64,000 nucleotides of DNA from Drosophila persimilis. Its lineage: Eukaryota; Arthropoda; Insecta; Diptera; Drosophilidae. Below the pieces are notes generated by a model. That model did no database searches. It had not been told where the DNA came from and saw only the letters and a program-made list of their open reading frames with translations. Below are positions 13,398 to 26,031 of this stretch, piece after piece (within the stretch, counting starts at the first letter, position 1; each line of letters opens with the position of its first letter). The translations under genes were made by a program, and so were the position numbers. The stretch covers positions 7,812,001-7,876,000 of the forward strand of contig NW_020825289.1 of the NCBI RefSeq assembly GCF_003286085.1, read 5' to 3'.

Positions 13398-13843
13398 TTT
13401 TGTCTTTGAAAATAATATAATGATAGAATATATCTTTCCAAAGTTTCCAGCAAAGATTGATTCAAACGGAATTCATTCAGGGTTGGAATATAGTCGAATA
13501 TTGATAAAATCAAGCTAAAAAATGGCAGCTTTTCAGAGTCCATACCTTTGATTATTAAACTGTTAAATTCTATAAGATATATCTTTAATAATGGTTATTC
13601 TCTAGGCCAGGCGATATCACTTACTAGATTTAACCTCCGGTTAACCTTTTCGGCTCCCATCGTTGACTTCAGACCTTCAGGACATCCCACCCCAATGCCG
13701 ATGCTTATCATAATCACAGGAAATCGGTTGTAAAGGAAAAAACAACACACAGCAAATACGATTACTTGCAACAAATGGCGGCGACCGCAGCAGCGGAAGT
13801 CAACAACTGCTTGTTGTTTAATTAACGATTGTACAGAGAGGCA

Positions 13844-13857
13844 GGGGGGGGGGGGGG
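13844..13857 (+). repeat. 14-base poly-G run
   Basis: A plain mononucleotide run within a G-rich stretch; length uncertain in any assembly. Confidence 0.9.
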
Positions 13858-16109
13858 AGGGGCAGCAGACATTTTCGAGTGTCAACTAACAATTTTGTGG
13901 GCAGCCTTTCGCGGGTTTCAAAGGATATCCGCGCATATGGACTGAAATTGATGATGTGAGCAAGTGGCACGTAATCAATTTACTTGCAGCGCACTCCGCC
14001 ACACTTGCCTCATTTCGAATGCGAATTTAAGATGGCATTGTCCTGCGACCCACCACCATACCATCCACTTTAGGGGGTGGATGGGCCTGCCCTGCCTCAT
14101 TAGGATAGCCGCCGCTGGCTGCTGTAACAGTATATCCTCAACATATGTGCCACCAGGACCAGGATGTTCGGAATCCAATTGGTGCGCATTGATAGCACTG
14201 AATGGGATCCGAATGTAACCTTTAGGACATTGAATTGTATTCGAATCGGATTAGAGTTAAGTTTTTTCGTGCGGTTAAAATGAGTGTGTGAATCGAATAG
14301 ATACATACATACTTGTATCATATTACCCGCTTAAAGCGAATGGATTTGAGAGCCTTTTGCATATGCAAATGCTCCTTGAAGAGATTGAAAAAGGGCAGAG
14401 TACTCAGAAACACAGCACACCCATGAATTGAACAAGATTTCACGTTGATTAAAAGTGTGTAAAGAGGGTTTTTAATTCTTCCCATATTTATTCTTCCCGA
14501 ATTCTTGGTACCCCACTTTTAAAGTTAATTTTTAACGGCTTGGGTTCTCTGATTTATCTAAAATATATTCCGTTTTGTTCATAGACTTGTTGCTATTTTG
14601 AGCTGACGACCAATCGCCATTTTTTTGTCGCGAAGAAACACTTTAAAATAAATACAAAATATTCTATTTTTGGGAGATATATATATTTTCTTGTAATTTG
14701 GCTTAAATGTTTTCTGTTTCTGGGTGTGGATAGTGCTTTGAACCCGCGGAGATGGTTCCATTTTAAGTATTGGGATCCTCCATGATGATGGATTTCCAAT
14801 ATGTTCATCTGAAACCCCCCAAAAACCTCTTGGTTAAGTTAATGGTTGTATCAAAATTCTGAAATTCCCCTCAGAGCAGACCTGTGTGGGGAGGGTGGGG
14901 AGGCCACATCCCACCCACATGTGGGACACTCGTTTTATTTTTTGTTGATTTACCCCGTGCTCTCGTGTGGCCGTGTCTTATTTACAGCGACTTTGGGTCG
15001 CAGCGAGTCGCCCCTTTTATGTTCCTAATGTCGCATAAACAGTGCTTAATAATGCACTAACCTTGGAAGCATCACATCGCCACTAACCGTGTAAAGCGTG
15101 GCCAAAAAATGTGTGCCCCCCCTCCCACCGCCCCACGCCCCACACGGGGTCGGGCTCGTTCGTCGACAGGGATTAATATTTAATTCGTGTGCGTTTCCCA
15201 GGTTGTATTATGTGTATTCTGTATTTTAGGGAAAATTTAATGGCTGACAGAGGGCCCTGGCAAAAGGCTTGGGCAAACAGCACGCTCTCCTTCGTCCTCG
15301 GGTTATCATCAGTCTTCATATATGGTGGATGCATGGGCTGGTATGGGATGGGGGGATGATTGGGTATGTCTTCCTTCTCCTTTTGTCTTCAGCGAAATTT
15401 GAAACGCAGGCGGCTGGGGGGAGACCTTTGGGATCATCGCGATGTTTACCTGGAGCACTCACTCGCGTTTTTGAGGCTATTGAAATATTCCGTTTGACCC
15501 GAAAACAAACACATACTCTCGTGTGTGGGGGGTGGGGGCAAGTCCCGAAAAGAAAGTCAAGTCGAAGCTTGTTTGCTCCTGCCACAGCCCATGCCCCTGC
15601 CCCTGCCCCTGTCTATAAATTTCCGTCTGTTTACAGCATTCGCTCAAAGAAGAAGATGCCTCTGACTCTGACTCCTGCTCGTCTCTCTGTTAATCACTGT
15701 TTTCATTATTTCTGCCCGACTTTTGCTGATTCGCACAATCGGCAGCGATTATCACGCCGTCGAATGGGTGGAGGGGAGGTCCTACCCCCAGAGTGCAATT
15801 AGCAGCAGGGGAAACTATAAAATTTCAGTGTTTGTCTTGCCAGATACTTTCGCCCAGATACGGGATGCTCCGGGCTGCTCCGGGATGCGGTTAACGGTAC
15901 GCTGTTGGGCCATATACCCGTGTTTGTGGTGGTGTGGGGGGAAAACAAAAGCAGGACCCTGCCACACCACATAGAAAGCAATTTCTGTGTACGCATAATT
16001 GGCGTTCTGTGGCTTCGCCCACACCCAAGCCTCCGCCCGCTGCTGGAGCACGATATTTGGCCTGGCAGCGGGGAAGGACACGGAATCGCTATATTTTCTA
16101 GTCTAGTCT

Positions 16110-18064
16110 TTACTGCATATCGAACTGGGAGGCACGAATCAGGCCATGAACATTCGGCTGGTAGAACTCCTCGACGACAGCATCGGTCATGTGATGCAGC
16201 CGGTCGTCCAGCTCCAGCCACTCCTTCTCCTCGGGCAGGGCGCAGATCTCGGTGTAGTAGCGCAGCTTGTGGTCGCGACTGGTGCTGCGCAGACTGACCA
16301 CGAAGCCGTTGGTGAAGGTGAACGTGATCATCTGCTCGCTGGGAACCATCGGCAGACGCGCCTTGCGGTCCGCATAGGCGGTGTCCAGGCCCTTGGTCAG
16401 ATCCCGGACGTACACCACCTCGAATTCGCCGTCGAGGATGCACTTGGGATAGGTGCCCGGCAGGTCCTCGTCAAAGTTGCGCAGCCGCTCGAAGATCTGC
16501 TCAATCAGCTCCGGATCCTCGCAGGTGTAGTACGAGGAGAGCGTCGCATGGTAGCCGTACGTGTCGTAGATCTCGCGCAGCTTCTCGATGAGCGTCAGGC
16601 TGCGGGTGGTCCGCAGGTGGCAGGCCATCGTGGCCAGGTGCGTGGCCGCCGTGATTCCGTCCTTGTCCGCCACATTCATGCCAAACATGAAGCCCAGAGG
16701 CTCCTCGAAGGCGAAGAGCACCGTCCGGCCAGCGGCCTGCAGCTCCAGCGCCTTGTTCCCCATCCACTTGAAGCCCGTCAGCGTCTCCACGTGCGTGAAT
16801 CCCTCCGCTCGGGCAATGGCCCCCACAATCCTGGAGCTGACCATGCTCGAGAGCATGATGCAGTTGCTCACGTCCGGCTTGGACGTGCGAGCCCGGTAGT
16901 TTTCCAGGGCCCACCAAGCGAGCAGGGCTCCCAGCTCGTTGCCCGTGAAAATCTTCCAGCGGCCCTTGGGATCCAGCTCGGCAGCGGCCAGGCGATCGGC
17001 GTCCGGATCGTTGGCCAGGATCACGGTGCAGTGCTCCGACTCGGCCTTCTTGATGGCCATCAGCAGGGCCTCCCTTCCCTCTGCCAGGGATCGCAGAGTT
17101 CTGTGATTAGATATACATTCATGCAAGGGAATGGCTGTGACTCACCTTCCGGATTGGGATAGACGAGGGTGTGGAACTCCGGATCCGGATCCTTTTGCTC
17201 CGGCACGGGGATGAGCGGCTTGAGGCGCGCCTGGTAGAAGGCCTCCCGCATGAAGGAGTAGCCCACGCCGTGCATCGGGGTGTAGATGAACCGCAGTTGG
17301 CTGCACTCGTTCGTCTCCAGGTGGACGGGCGGCAGGAGCTTCTTCAGCATCTCATAGTACATCGGGTAGATCTGGCGGTAGGGGTCCTCGACCAGGGGGC
17401 TCTCCGTCAGAATGCAGAGATCCCACGAGGAGGGCTTCGGCTCCAGGTTGGCCATAATGGCATCGTAGATCTTCTTGTCGTGGGGCGGCAGTATCTGGGC
17501 CCCATTGGCGGCGTACACCTTGAATCCATTGTCCTCCTTAGGGTTGTGCGAAGCCGTCACCACAATGCCCGCCAGGCACTTGAGCGCCGAAACGGTGAAG
17601 GGTATGAAGGGGGTCGGTGTCATGCGATTGAACAGATACACCTTGTAGCCGCTGTTGAGGAACACCGCCGACGTCAGCTGGGCGAAACGCTTGCTGTTGT
17701 ACCGCCCATCGTAGCCGATGACCACGCCCTGCGTCTCCCGCTTCTGGATGCTCGGATAGCTGTCGGTGAGGTATGCGGCCAGTCCCTGGGCGGTCTGGAT
17801 GATCACCAGATCGTTGATGGAATCGAATCCGGCTCGCATCCCGCCCCTCAATCCCGCCGTGCCGAAGGGTATGCGATTGCAGAGGCGAACGCGCAGAGCC
17901 TGCCAGTCCTGGTCGTGCACCGCCTCGATCACCTGGTCCAGAGTGGCCTCGTTGCGGTCCCACAAGACCCAGTTCTTGATCTGCTTATCGAGATCCTCCT
18001 GGCCGGACAGCTCCAGCGACTTGAGCACCTCGGCGGGCGTCTTTGGGGTCTTCTTGGTGGACAT
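16110..18064 (-). CDS. Pgm2a: Phosphoglucomutase-2-type phosphosugar mutase
   Basis: Exons are 18064-17146 and 17080-16110. The 65-bp intron (GTGAGT/GGCAG) closes a 629-residue protein, close to human PGM2 (612). This is the alpha-D-phosphohexomutase superfamily: cytosolic interconversion of hexose- or pentose-1- and -6/5-phosphates through a phosphoserine. Visible elements are PFGTAGLRG (about 67-74), the catalytic loop TASHNPK with Ser172, the metal loop NDPDADR (330-336), GNELGALL of the sugar-selecting domain and FEEPLGFM in place of the usual EEAIG. The C-terminal phosphate-binding loop, RTSGTEPK in typical PGM2 proteins, reads RSTSRDHK here (571-578). The enzyme is therefore probably PGM2-like but may have altered substrate use. 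A nearer AG at 17101-17102 was rejected because it breaks the frame. Flies have more than one PGM2 paralogue; the symbol is my best recollection. Confidence 0.93.
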
Positions 18065-21000
18065 CTTCTAAAGCCAAATCGATGATCCAATGATCACTGT
18101 TTACTATGAACAATTTTGTTGTCTGTGTGTTTTTTGTCGGATGTGTGTGACTGGTAACCCCTGACCTACCCATCCCTAGGATTTGCATGCTGTTGCTCCC
18201 TTCGAACGATTGAAAATTTATGCCCAAACTCATTGCGATTTACGAGCCCCCAGAGAGGGGCCAGAGACCGGAGACCAGAGACCAGAGACCATGGCTAAGC
18301 TCCACATCAACCGCAAATTGATCCATTGGCAATTTGATTTGGCCAGGCCATTGGATTTATAGCCTCTTGCGAAGGCCTGGGCAATAAAAAAAAACAAAAG
18401 TTTAGGACGAGAGGCAAAGACTGTCCGCATCAGAATTGATATATATATAGACATATTTTATGAACTGTTTCGCTCACTCTACCGGTCTTTGCCCTTTCTT
18501 TATAGCAGCATTAACATGATTTCAATTTGTCATCAATTATGCAAAGCGAGTCTAGGAGCCCAACCTCTTCTCTCCTTCAATGTGCATTTGGCACTGCGTC
18601 CATTGGTGTGGGTAATTTGCCGAACGGTAATTGGGTTACCCATGCAACATGCAACATTCATCAGACAGTGGGGGGCGGGGGGACGAAGGCTTCTTCCATT
18701 GTCTGGCCTCTGTTCTCCGGCAGTGCCATGTGCCATGTTGGGCTGTGCCTCATGTCAATTGCATTCTAAACATTCAACGGCAGTGCTTTCAGCTCCACAG
18801 CAGACGGGAGACCAGAAGCCTCATCGGCAACGCATTCGCATTTGGAATCCGTAGTGGCAGCATTAGTTAGGACCTCACACACACACACATCCACACACAC
18901 ATTGGAAGTGCATTTCGCGTCAAATTGTCAGAGTGTTAATTAAAAATGGACACTTGAATAGGCAGGAGCAGGAGGCGGCCTCCTCACATGCACAAATCCA
19001 GCTACTCGGCGGTTGTGGTAATTGTCCTGCACAACCTGGCCCCCATGCCCCCCGCTCTCGTGCCTCGTCCATAATCCTCCTGTGGCACTGGAGATGAGAG
19101 AAGCTGTTTGCCTATAGAGGCAGAAATCATTGTTCAACAGTGGACGCCGGCATAAGGAAAGAGCCTTTCAAGGTTCAATGCCAAAATGTAGAAGCTCCGT
19201 AGTGAACACTTTTTTGGTTCAAAAGTACGATACACTCAGAGAAAATTGGCAAATATTTAAATAAAATATTCGGCTATAAAATAGTGAAATTAAATAGAAA
19301 TCGACCGACCCATATATTATTTAATTTTAAAAAAGCTTTAAGATATTAAATTTGTACAAAACATATTAAATCTATAAATACAAATATTTAATTGAAATAT
19401 AAAATATATTTATTTTAATCTAATACACGAAAATTTCGTGTCACGGTGGTTTTGCTTCTATTCCTCCCAAATGGTGCGGAAATGGATGGTATATATTCAG
19501 TACGTATGCGAATAGGCTATGAAGTATTCTTCACCTTCCAACCACTACCCACCCATATAAAATCTGAGCATAATCAAGTTTGCTTTCATCTGGAAACAAA
19601 TATGGAGACAAATATTAAATATACCGCTCACCCGAAAGTGCTGACTCTTGCTGTGGACAAAAAAGAGAGTAGACATGATTCAAATGGTTTGTGTTGATCA
19701 TCGGGAAAAAGAACCTCAAATTGAGGCACGACTAGAACCATTGAAATGCATGGTCATCGGCACGGATCCAGATTGAAACTGTTCCAGAAGTCCATTTGCA
19801 CAATTCAATTCATGCTTGCAAAGAATATCGAGTAAGTATTTGTATATTAATGTATACAAAATACAGGGATCAAATCCATTGAATCCTAAGACTTGCACTC
19901 GTACGGGTATTCCCTTTACTAATTAGTGTTGTTCCTCTACTTAACACTTTCCCACGCCATAGAAAAGTCACAAATTTCACGCCCAATCAAACCCCAAGTG
20001 TCATAAAGCAATTTCAAGCCCCACAAACGATCAATATACCCGTAATCTATGAGAAATTAATGTGAACTCACTTGGAATACTTACGAGTATCGAACAGACC
20101 AATCTTCAGCTTGATTTATTAGCTCTGGTTTTTGCTAAGACGTAAGTAAGGGCTCCACTTCTGATACAATACCCATTCCCGGGGCACTCTCCTAATGGCT
20201 TTATCTATTGGATTTGTTTTAAGTGCTTTGTGTAACGTATCCCCACATTTGCATAGAGAATGCCTAGGCAATTTCCGAGCACGAAACTGTCTCTCTCTTT
20301 TCTTGCGGGCACAAATATTGAGTGTTTACGGCCTACGAGTACGGCTCCCTTAGGTAATCCTCCCCCTGGCCTTCTGGAGTGGAGTGCAGCCAGCCAGCCA
20401 TATAATGCGTTTGCATAATTTTAATCCATGGAAACTGCAGGATTGCTGTTGTGTGAATTTTTTATGGCACCCGCGAGTGTCCTCTGCGGCAGAGGCAGAG
20501 GCAGAGGATGTGTGTATCTTCTGATTTTCAAGTTGTATAACTAACACCTATCGAAGCTATTAAAATGCTAATTTACATCCAACGTTTTATGGCAGGCAGG
20601 CCCCAAAAGAAGGACCCGAAGGGAAAGCTATCCTCATTTTTATACTATTTTTAACCATCCTTCCCTCTTTTGAGTTCCATCAGAATTAAAACCGAATCAT
20701 TCATTTCATTCGGACTCAAATTGAAATTGACATTTTTGTGCGTGAAATCTGTAAATATTTTCTGACACATTTCATTCGTATTCGTTTGCCTAATGCCAAT
20801 CAGAATCAGGCCTTTCCGAAACATTTTCCTTTGCCATTCGAAAAGTGGTTTTTAATGTCTAGACCTGACATTTAAGACCCGTTTCGAAAGGAGCAGCATC
20901 TGGTGCCATGACAAATGTGAAATAAATGCAAATCTCTGCTGAACTTTGATGAATCTAATTTGAGGCGTCAATCCAGGGGCTGCAGGGGGACACAGTGGAC

Positions 21001-22930
21001 ACAGGACCTCATCTGTGTGTCCTTTTCCTTAATGCCGCCCCGCCCTCCCCCTTCTTTGTGAATAGTTTGAATCGCCTGCGACTGCAAAAAATAAATTTCC
21101 TGCAATTTATTTCCGAGGCTTTTCACATTTTCATATTTGCCGGAAAATGAAATTTACATCATTTGTTTATTTGTACCGCTCATGTCCTGTCCTTCCGCCG
21201 GCGGTCTTCCATCTCCAGGGGGAATACTCCAGTCCAAGATGTCCAAAAAATATGAAAAAAACCTCGTAAATTTGATTACCACCCGAAAAACCACAGAAAA
21301 AAAAGGAAATATATTTGGTTGTTGTTTGTTTGCATAATATTTTTGTGGGTGCTTGGAAAAGTTCCTTTGAAATTAACGCATTATGTTTATGTATTAGATG
21401 CAAATAGAAATGGCCAAAGGACCTTCACACATGGCTGGCCAAAGGGTCAGAAATCCAATTTTGAGACTCCCCTCAAGAATCGTATGAAATTGGGTTGGGG
21501 GGGGAAACAGAGGACAAGCATTTTTATTGCACATCAAATTGTCTTCCCCTGGAGCCTGAAAACTGGAAACTGGAGATGGAGATGGAGCTCATGTCTCTGT
21601 CTCTTGCCCTTCTGCTCCTCCGAGTCTCCCTTCAAGGCCTTAATTGCCAGCATTGATTCCATGTGCATCTGGCAGGTCGTAAGCGGTTTGGCAATCACCA
21701 TTAGAATCATCCTATCGTCCTCCTGTATCCTCTGGCCCGACGGTTGTGCCACACAAAGGGTGTGGGGGAATACTCGTACCTTGTTGCCTAATCATCAGTC
21801 GAATGCGATTTCGGTGTTCCACTGCTGCCGAGGTGGGGGTGGAGGTGGAGGTGGATAGGGAGCCTGACGCGTGACACGACTGTCAGCGCTGTGGCTTCAA
21901 AGGGTTGAAACTTTGATGGAATTGTTGGCACTTTTCCACGCGAAAATATCCCCAAAATTGTGTGCTCTTTTTGCCGCATTAATAAAAGAAGTAAATCAGA
22001 AAGGGATTGCCGAATGTGAGTGTGTTTGCGGATAGTGCAGGGGTTAGGTTAAGGCAACTCCAGTCGGTCTCCCCAGTAGTCACAGAAGACCCACAGTCCC
22101 CAGGCCCGACACCATCAAACGTCGAGTGTTTTGCACCAAAGTCGGAGTAAATGGCTTCCTGTCAAAGGACAACTCTTTGGCTGTCAATTTGTTTTGCATG
22201 CGGAATACCAAACGAGGACTCCAAGACATCTGAGGACTGATAGATTGGTAGAAACAGAAACACAGCCTCTGAAAGGTGAGCACTTTAAGGGCCAGGACAC
22301 CCCTCCAAACGATCCATTTCGAGTGCCGCGACGCAGACACAATTGCGAATTGCGAATCATTGAACTCCAATTATGATTTCGAATTTCGTTTCGTTTCTCG
22401 GCGAGTGCTGTAATTAAGGATTATTGTCATGTCCTGGCCGGCCAGGGGTGCCGTCTGGTGTGCCTCCTGCCACCACCAGGCACTTCCTCTGTGACAGTGT
22501 GTCCTCCTTTGAGTCGCCGGCCCGCAAAGCCGACGACGACGACCGGCGATGTGGCAAAAATATAAAAATTATTGATTATCAGCATTGGCATCTCAGCGAT
22601 TTGCAGTGTTTTTGCTTCGATTCGGTTTTGGTTCGGCCACTGGAAGGGGATGGGGATGGGGATGGGAAAGGGGATCGATCCCATCATTAAAATCATTGTG
22701 CGATATCGACACCTTGGCCAGCACTTTTTTCCAACAGTGGTCCGCCAGTGGCAGTGGTAGTGGCAGTGGCAAGCAAACGCAATAAATAGCTGCAGAGCAG
22801 AGCAGAGCCGAGGAGCAGCAAAAAGCGAGATCGTTTCGCTTGTCGCCCAAGTGTTGTCAACAGGTTCTGCGGAATTCCTGCCACAGACTGTGGCAAGTAC
22901 TCAGGAGGTTCTCTGAGGGAGCTCGGCGAG

Positions 22931-22946
22931 AGAGAGAGAGTCAGTC
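22931..22946 (+). promoter_or_regulatory. GA tract next to an initiator-like motif (weak promoter candidate)
   Basis: An AGAGAGAGAG stretch runs directly into TCAGTCGG, a match to the fly initiator (TCAGTY). An AATAAATAG stretch lies about 160 bases upstream, too far to act as a TATA box, and no downstream promoter element fits at +28 to +32. GAGA plus initiator is the arrangement of many paused fly promoters, but no open frame follows, so any transcript would be non-coding. Confidence 0.25.
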
Positions 22947-25900
22947 GGACTGTGAGACAAGAGTCTCAGTGATGTGTTTTCTGTTCTGTTTTGTTGTGAT
23001 GTGATGCGATCGTCCATCATGCGGGGATGACAAGTGATCAAAAATGCAGCAATATTTTACAGCCAGGCCAGCAGTTTGTTGGCCGTGTTTACAAGTTGAT
23101 CGCTGATGAACAGAGGCGGCCCTCTCGAGGAGATGGCAGTGTGACACGAGAAATATTTAACAAGGAAAGAGGCCACATATTGGACTCTTAAAGGATCATA
23201 TTTTGGCTAGAAATATGCAGGTAGGTCTAGGGGGTATCATTTTTGAGCGATAAGTAGACTATGGAAAGACAAGACATTGGTTTTTGAGTAAGGAATAGTA
23301 CTATAAGTATCTTGTAGATGTTTTTAATCGTGTCACGTCAGAATGGAAGCTGCCATCCCCATCCTGCCATCTCTTTGACGCATTTCATGTGCTGTCCCCC
23401 CATTGGCAGCCAACGGCAGCAGCTGCTTTCTCCTTAATTGTCCTTATCACTTTGTCATTAGCTTTGGCTTTTGCTTATGCTGGGCAGAGGCTCATAAATA
23501 TTTATAAACGACTGCCACTGGCACTGGGCATTGGGCATTGGCACTGGCAGCATTGGGCACCAGCAAGTGCAGATTTGAGATACTCGAACATTGATTAAAT
23601 GTTTAACCGCCCGAATATGGCAGGCAGTTCATAAATTAAATCAAAAGGGTAGAAAATCAATTAAAAGTGTCGCCCGAGTCTACTCGGGCCACTGTCTGTG
23701 GCTCTAACTGTTAATGGTTTATGGTTTATGGCTTATAGGAGAGACCTACTATAAAAGCCAACAATTAAAGTTCATAAATTACAAGCACAGCCAAAAGAAA
23801 TGGGAGCTAGAGGCAGACCAGCCCCCTCAGTCCCCTTTGGCCGCAGGCTGCAGGCTGCATGCTGCACGTGCCGCGAATTTTCGAAACGAATTTGGAATTC
23901 CATCAGAGCCAAAATCAGTGGCCGTCTTTTGTCAGGCAGGGATCAGCCAGGGGCAAAAAAATGGAGTGGCAACTATTGACCATTTATGGGCATTTGGCTT
24001 CCTATTAAAAATTATTACTTAGTCGCCTTCGAACCTCCGCAAACAGCAAATTACGGATTAATGTTCCCATTCGCTTTTTGTCGGTCTGTCAGCCCCTAAT
24101 CCCCCACTGCCTGGATACACCTTTACTGTGGATCGGATCGTGCTCAGCAATCGAATCGAGTCAAGGAACAAGTCGGAGAACAAGTTTTCCGCTGGCCTCG
24201 AAGAGAGCTCCATTCGATTTTGGCCTAAACGATTTGTAGGTACTCATATATTTACGTTTAGCCACAAATCCATAAATATTTAATACACCAGAATGATTCC
24301 TGTACGGCTTTGATTCCTTTTCGGGCATTTGCCATGCAAATTTATGCCCGAAACTTTAATGAGATATATTCGAATCTCTGTACATAATTACTTTTCTTAG
24401 CATCCAATTACTTTCCAAAAATAAAGCAACACCTGCCTAAATTATTAAGTAATTAACCGAATACCCCAGTCGCATAATCCTTTTCGTCCAACTTTCTCGT
24501 TGGGGCTCATTAAAATTAATGTTTTCGGCCGGAGCCGGGGCCAGAGCCGGAGCCGGCGCCTCTCCCTGCCCTGCATATTAATGGCCCGAATGTCCGCGGG
24601 GATAATAAACCGCTAATAAGAAATTAAAAGACACTTGCTCCACCGACAGCCGACAGCCGACACCCGCTACAAATGTTTGAAAGATTTCCCAGCATCGCAT
24701 TGGCCATAAAAATTAACTAATTGGCAAATGATGGAACCAACTGCCTTCCATCTAGGTGCGAACGGGTTGTGGCAGGCCAGGGGGCAGGAGCGGGGAGGGG
24801 GGAAACATGAATTTTTAAGTAGCCATCGCATTGGGAACGCCCTGGGAGTTGGCCCAGCACTGGGTTCAGGATTCTCGAAAGAAGTGCTCGCCAGGGGATT
24901 GCCTTAAAGCTGGCTGTTGTTCAATGACGTTGAAGGTGTCCTGTGCCCAACCCTTTCGCTGATCCAGCCAGCCCATGGACTGCACTCCCCTCCCATTCCA
25001 CAGTGAATGGAAAGCGCAGCCGGTGGCGTTAATTAAATACATACTCGTACAATTTTTGAACACCATACCCCGCCCGCACAGCACTCGGCACAAAAGTGCA
25101 TTCACTTTGAGGTCAAGAAATCTCTCTTTTTTGGTGGATTTTTAATCTGCATACAAAACACATCAATTGTTAAGGCATTTCTTTGGAGGAAAATCTATTA
25201 AAATCTGAAGAGTATCGCCGGTTCGTTTCGTTGCCATATTTGTTCGTAGTACCTGCAAAATGTTGTTGTATTCCCCGAGTGCATCCCATGGAGCCCGTGC
25301 AGTCAGTCGCGAGTCCCGTTCTGCCTGTGTGGCACATTTGTTTATTGTTTTCGCAATTACAATTACAATTTTTATTCGCATGTCGTTGTTGTTGCTGTTG
25401 TTGTTGTTGTGGGGGTCTTTGGTGCAAAAATTATCGCCAAGCCCATTTGTGGTAATTATTTAATGTGCACTCCCAGGTGGGGCCCAGAACCAGCACCAGG
25501 TAGAGCGCAGGTCATGGAATGGTAACGGTATTACTGTTATGCGTGCGATTGCACTGACCCCCGGTCCTGGTCCTACTGTGTCAGTTGTGGCAAGTCCCCT
25601 TTCGGGGCTGTTTGGTCAATTACATTTTTGCCCAGGCTGGCATTGCGGGCGGCAGGCAGGGCGGCGGGGGGCGATAGGCTTACACATGCGTTCCGTCTGT
25701 GTACCAGGGAAGTCCTGTGCTGCTGCTGCTGCTGGTGCTCCTGCCCCCAGTTCCTGTGTCATAATTAATGCCATTTAAGTCCCGTGTTCCGGCGCCCCGA
25801 GGCGAGGAAAACATTTTGAACTCCGCCCGGACTGCACGGCCTTATCCCTGCCCCCCCAACCCATCCCTGTGAAAAAGCCCCCTGCGTGTTTTAATTCAAT

Positions 25901-26012
25901 TTCATGAAGTGTAGTGTAAAATTTCCAACTTTCCCCCCTCCCCCTGAGTACTCATAAAGTGTCATCCATTGGTGGGCCGTTTACAATTAGGCGCAACTTT
26001 TTCCACTCCACT

Positions 26013-26031
26013 CCCCCCCCCCCCCCCCCCC
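26013..26031 (+). repeat. 19-base poly-C run
   Basis: A mononucleotide run of C on the plus strand (poly-G on the minus strand); length uncertain. Confidence 0.9.

Larger units (their letters stand above)
7260..16109. other. Intergenic, no gene recognised
   Basis: This is 8.8 kb between the secreted-protein gene and the 3' end of the Pgm2-type gene. It contains a GA-dinucleotide tract (8401-8435), a tandem duplication of about 253 bp (12909-13397), a 14-base poly-G run (13844-13857) and several A-rich tracts, but no open frame with convincing coding character. Scattered CA/CT-rich stretches and GA repeats look like ordinary fly regulatory DNA. No enhancer can be named from the sequence alone. 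Confidence 0.55.

Noticed and set aside
17101..17145. Nearer acceptor (AG at 17101-17102) for the Pgm2 intron
   Set aside because: It shifts the frame into a stop; only the acceptor at 17081-17082 restores NPEEGREALL, which matches the family.
16146..18085. Two long plus-strand open frames (338 and 304 codons) opposite the Pgm2-type gene
   Set aside because: They are antisense shadows of a GC-rich, G/C-ending coding sequence; the minus-strand frames carry the family motifs and a proper intron.
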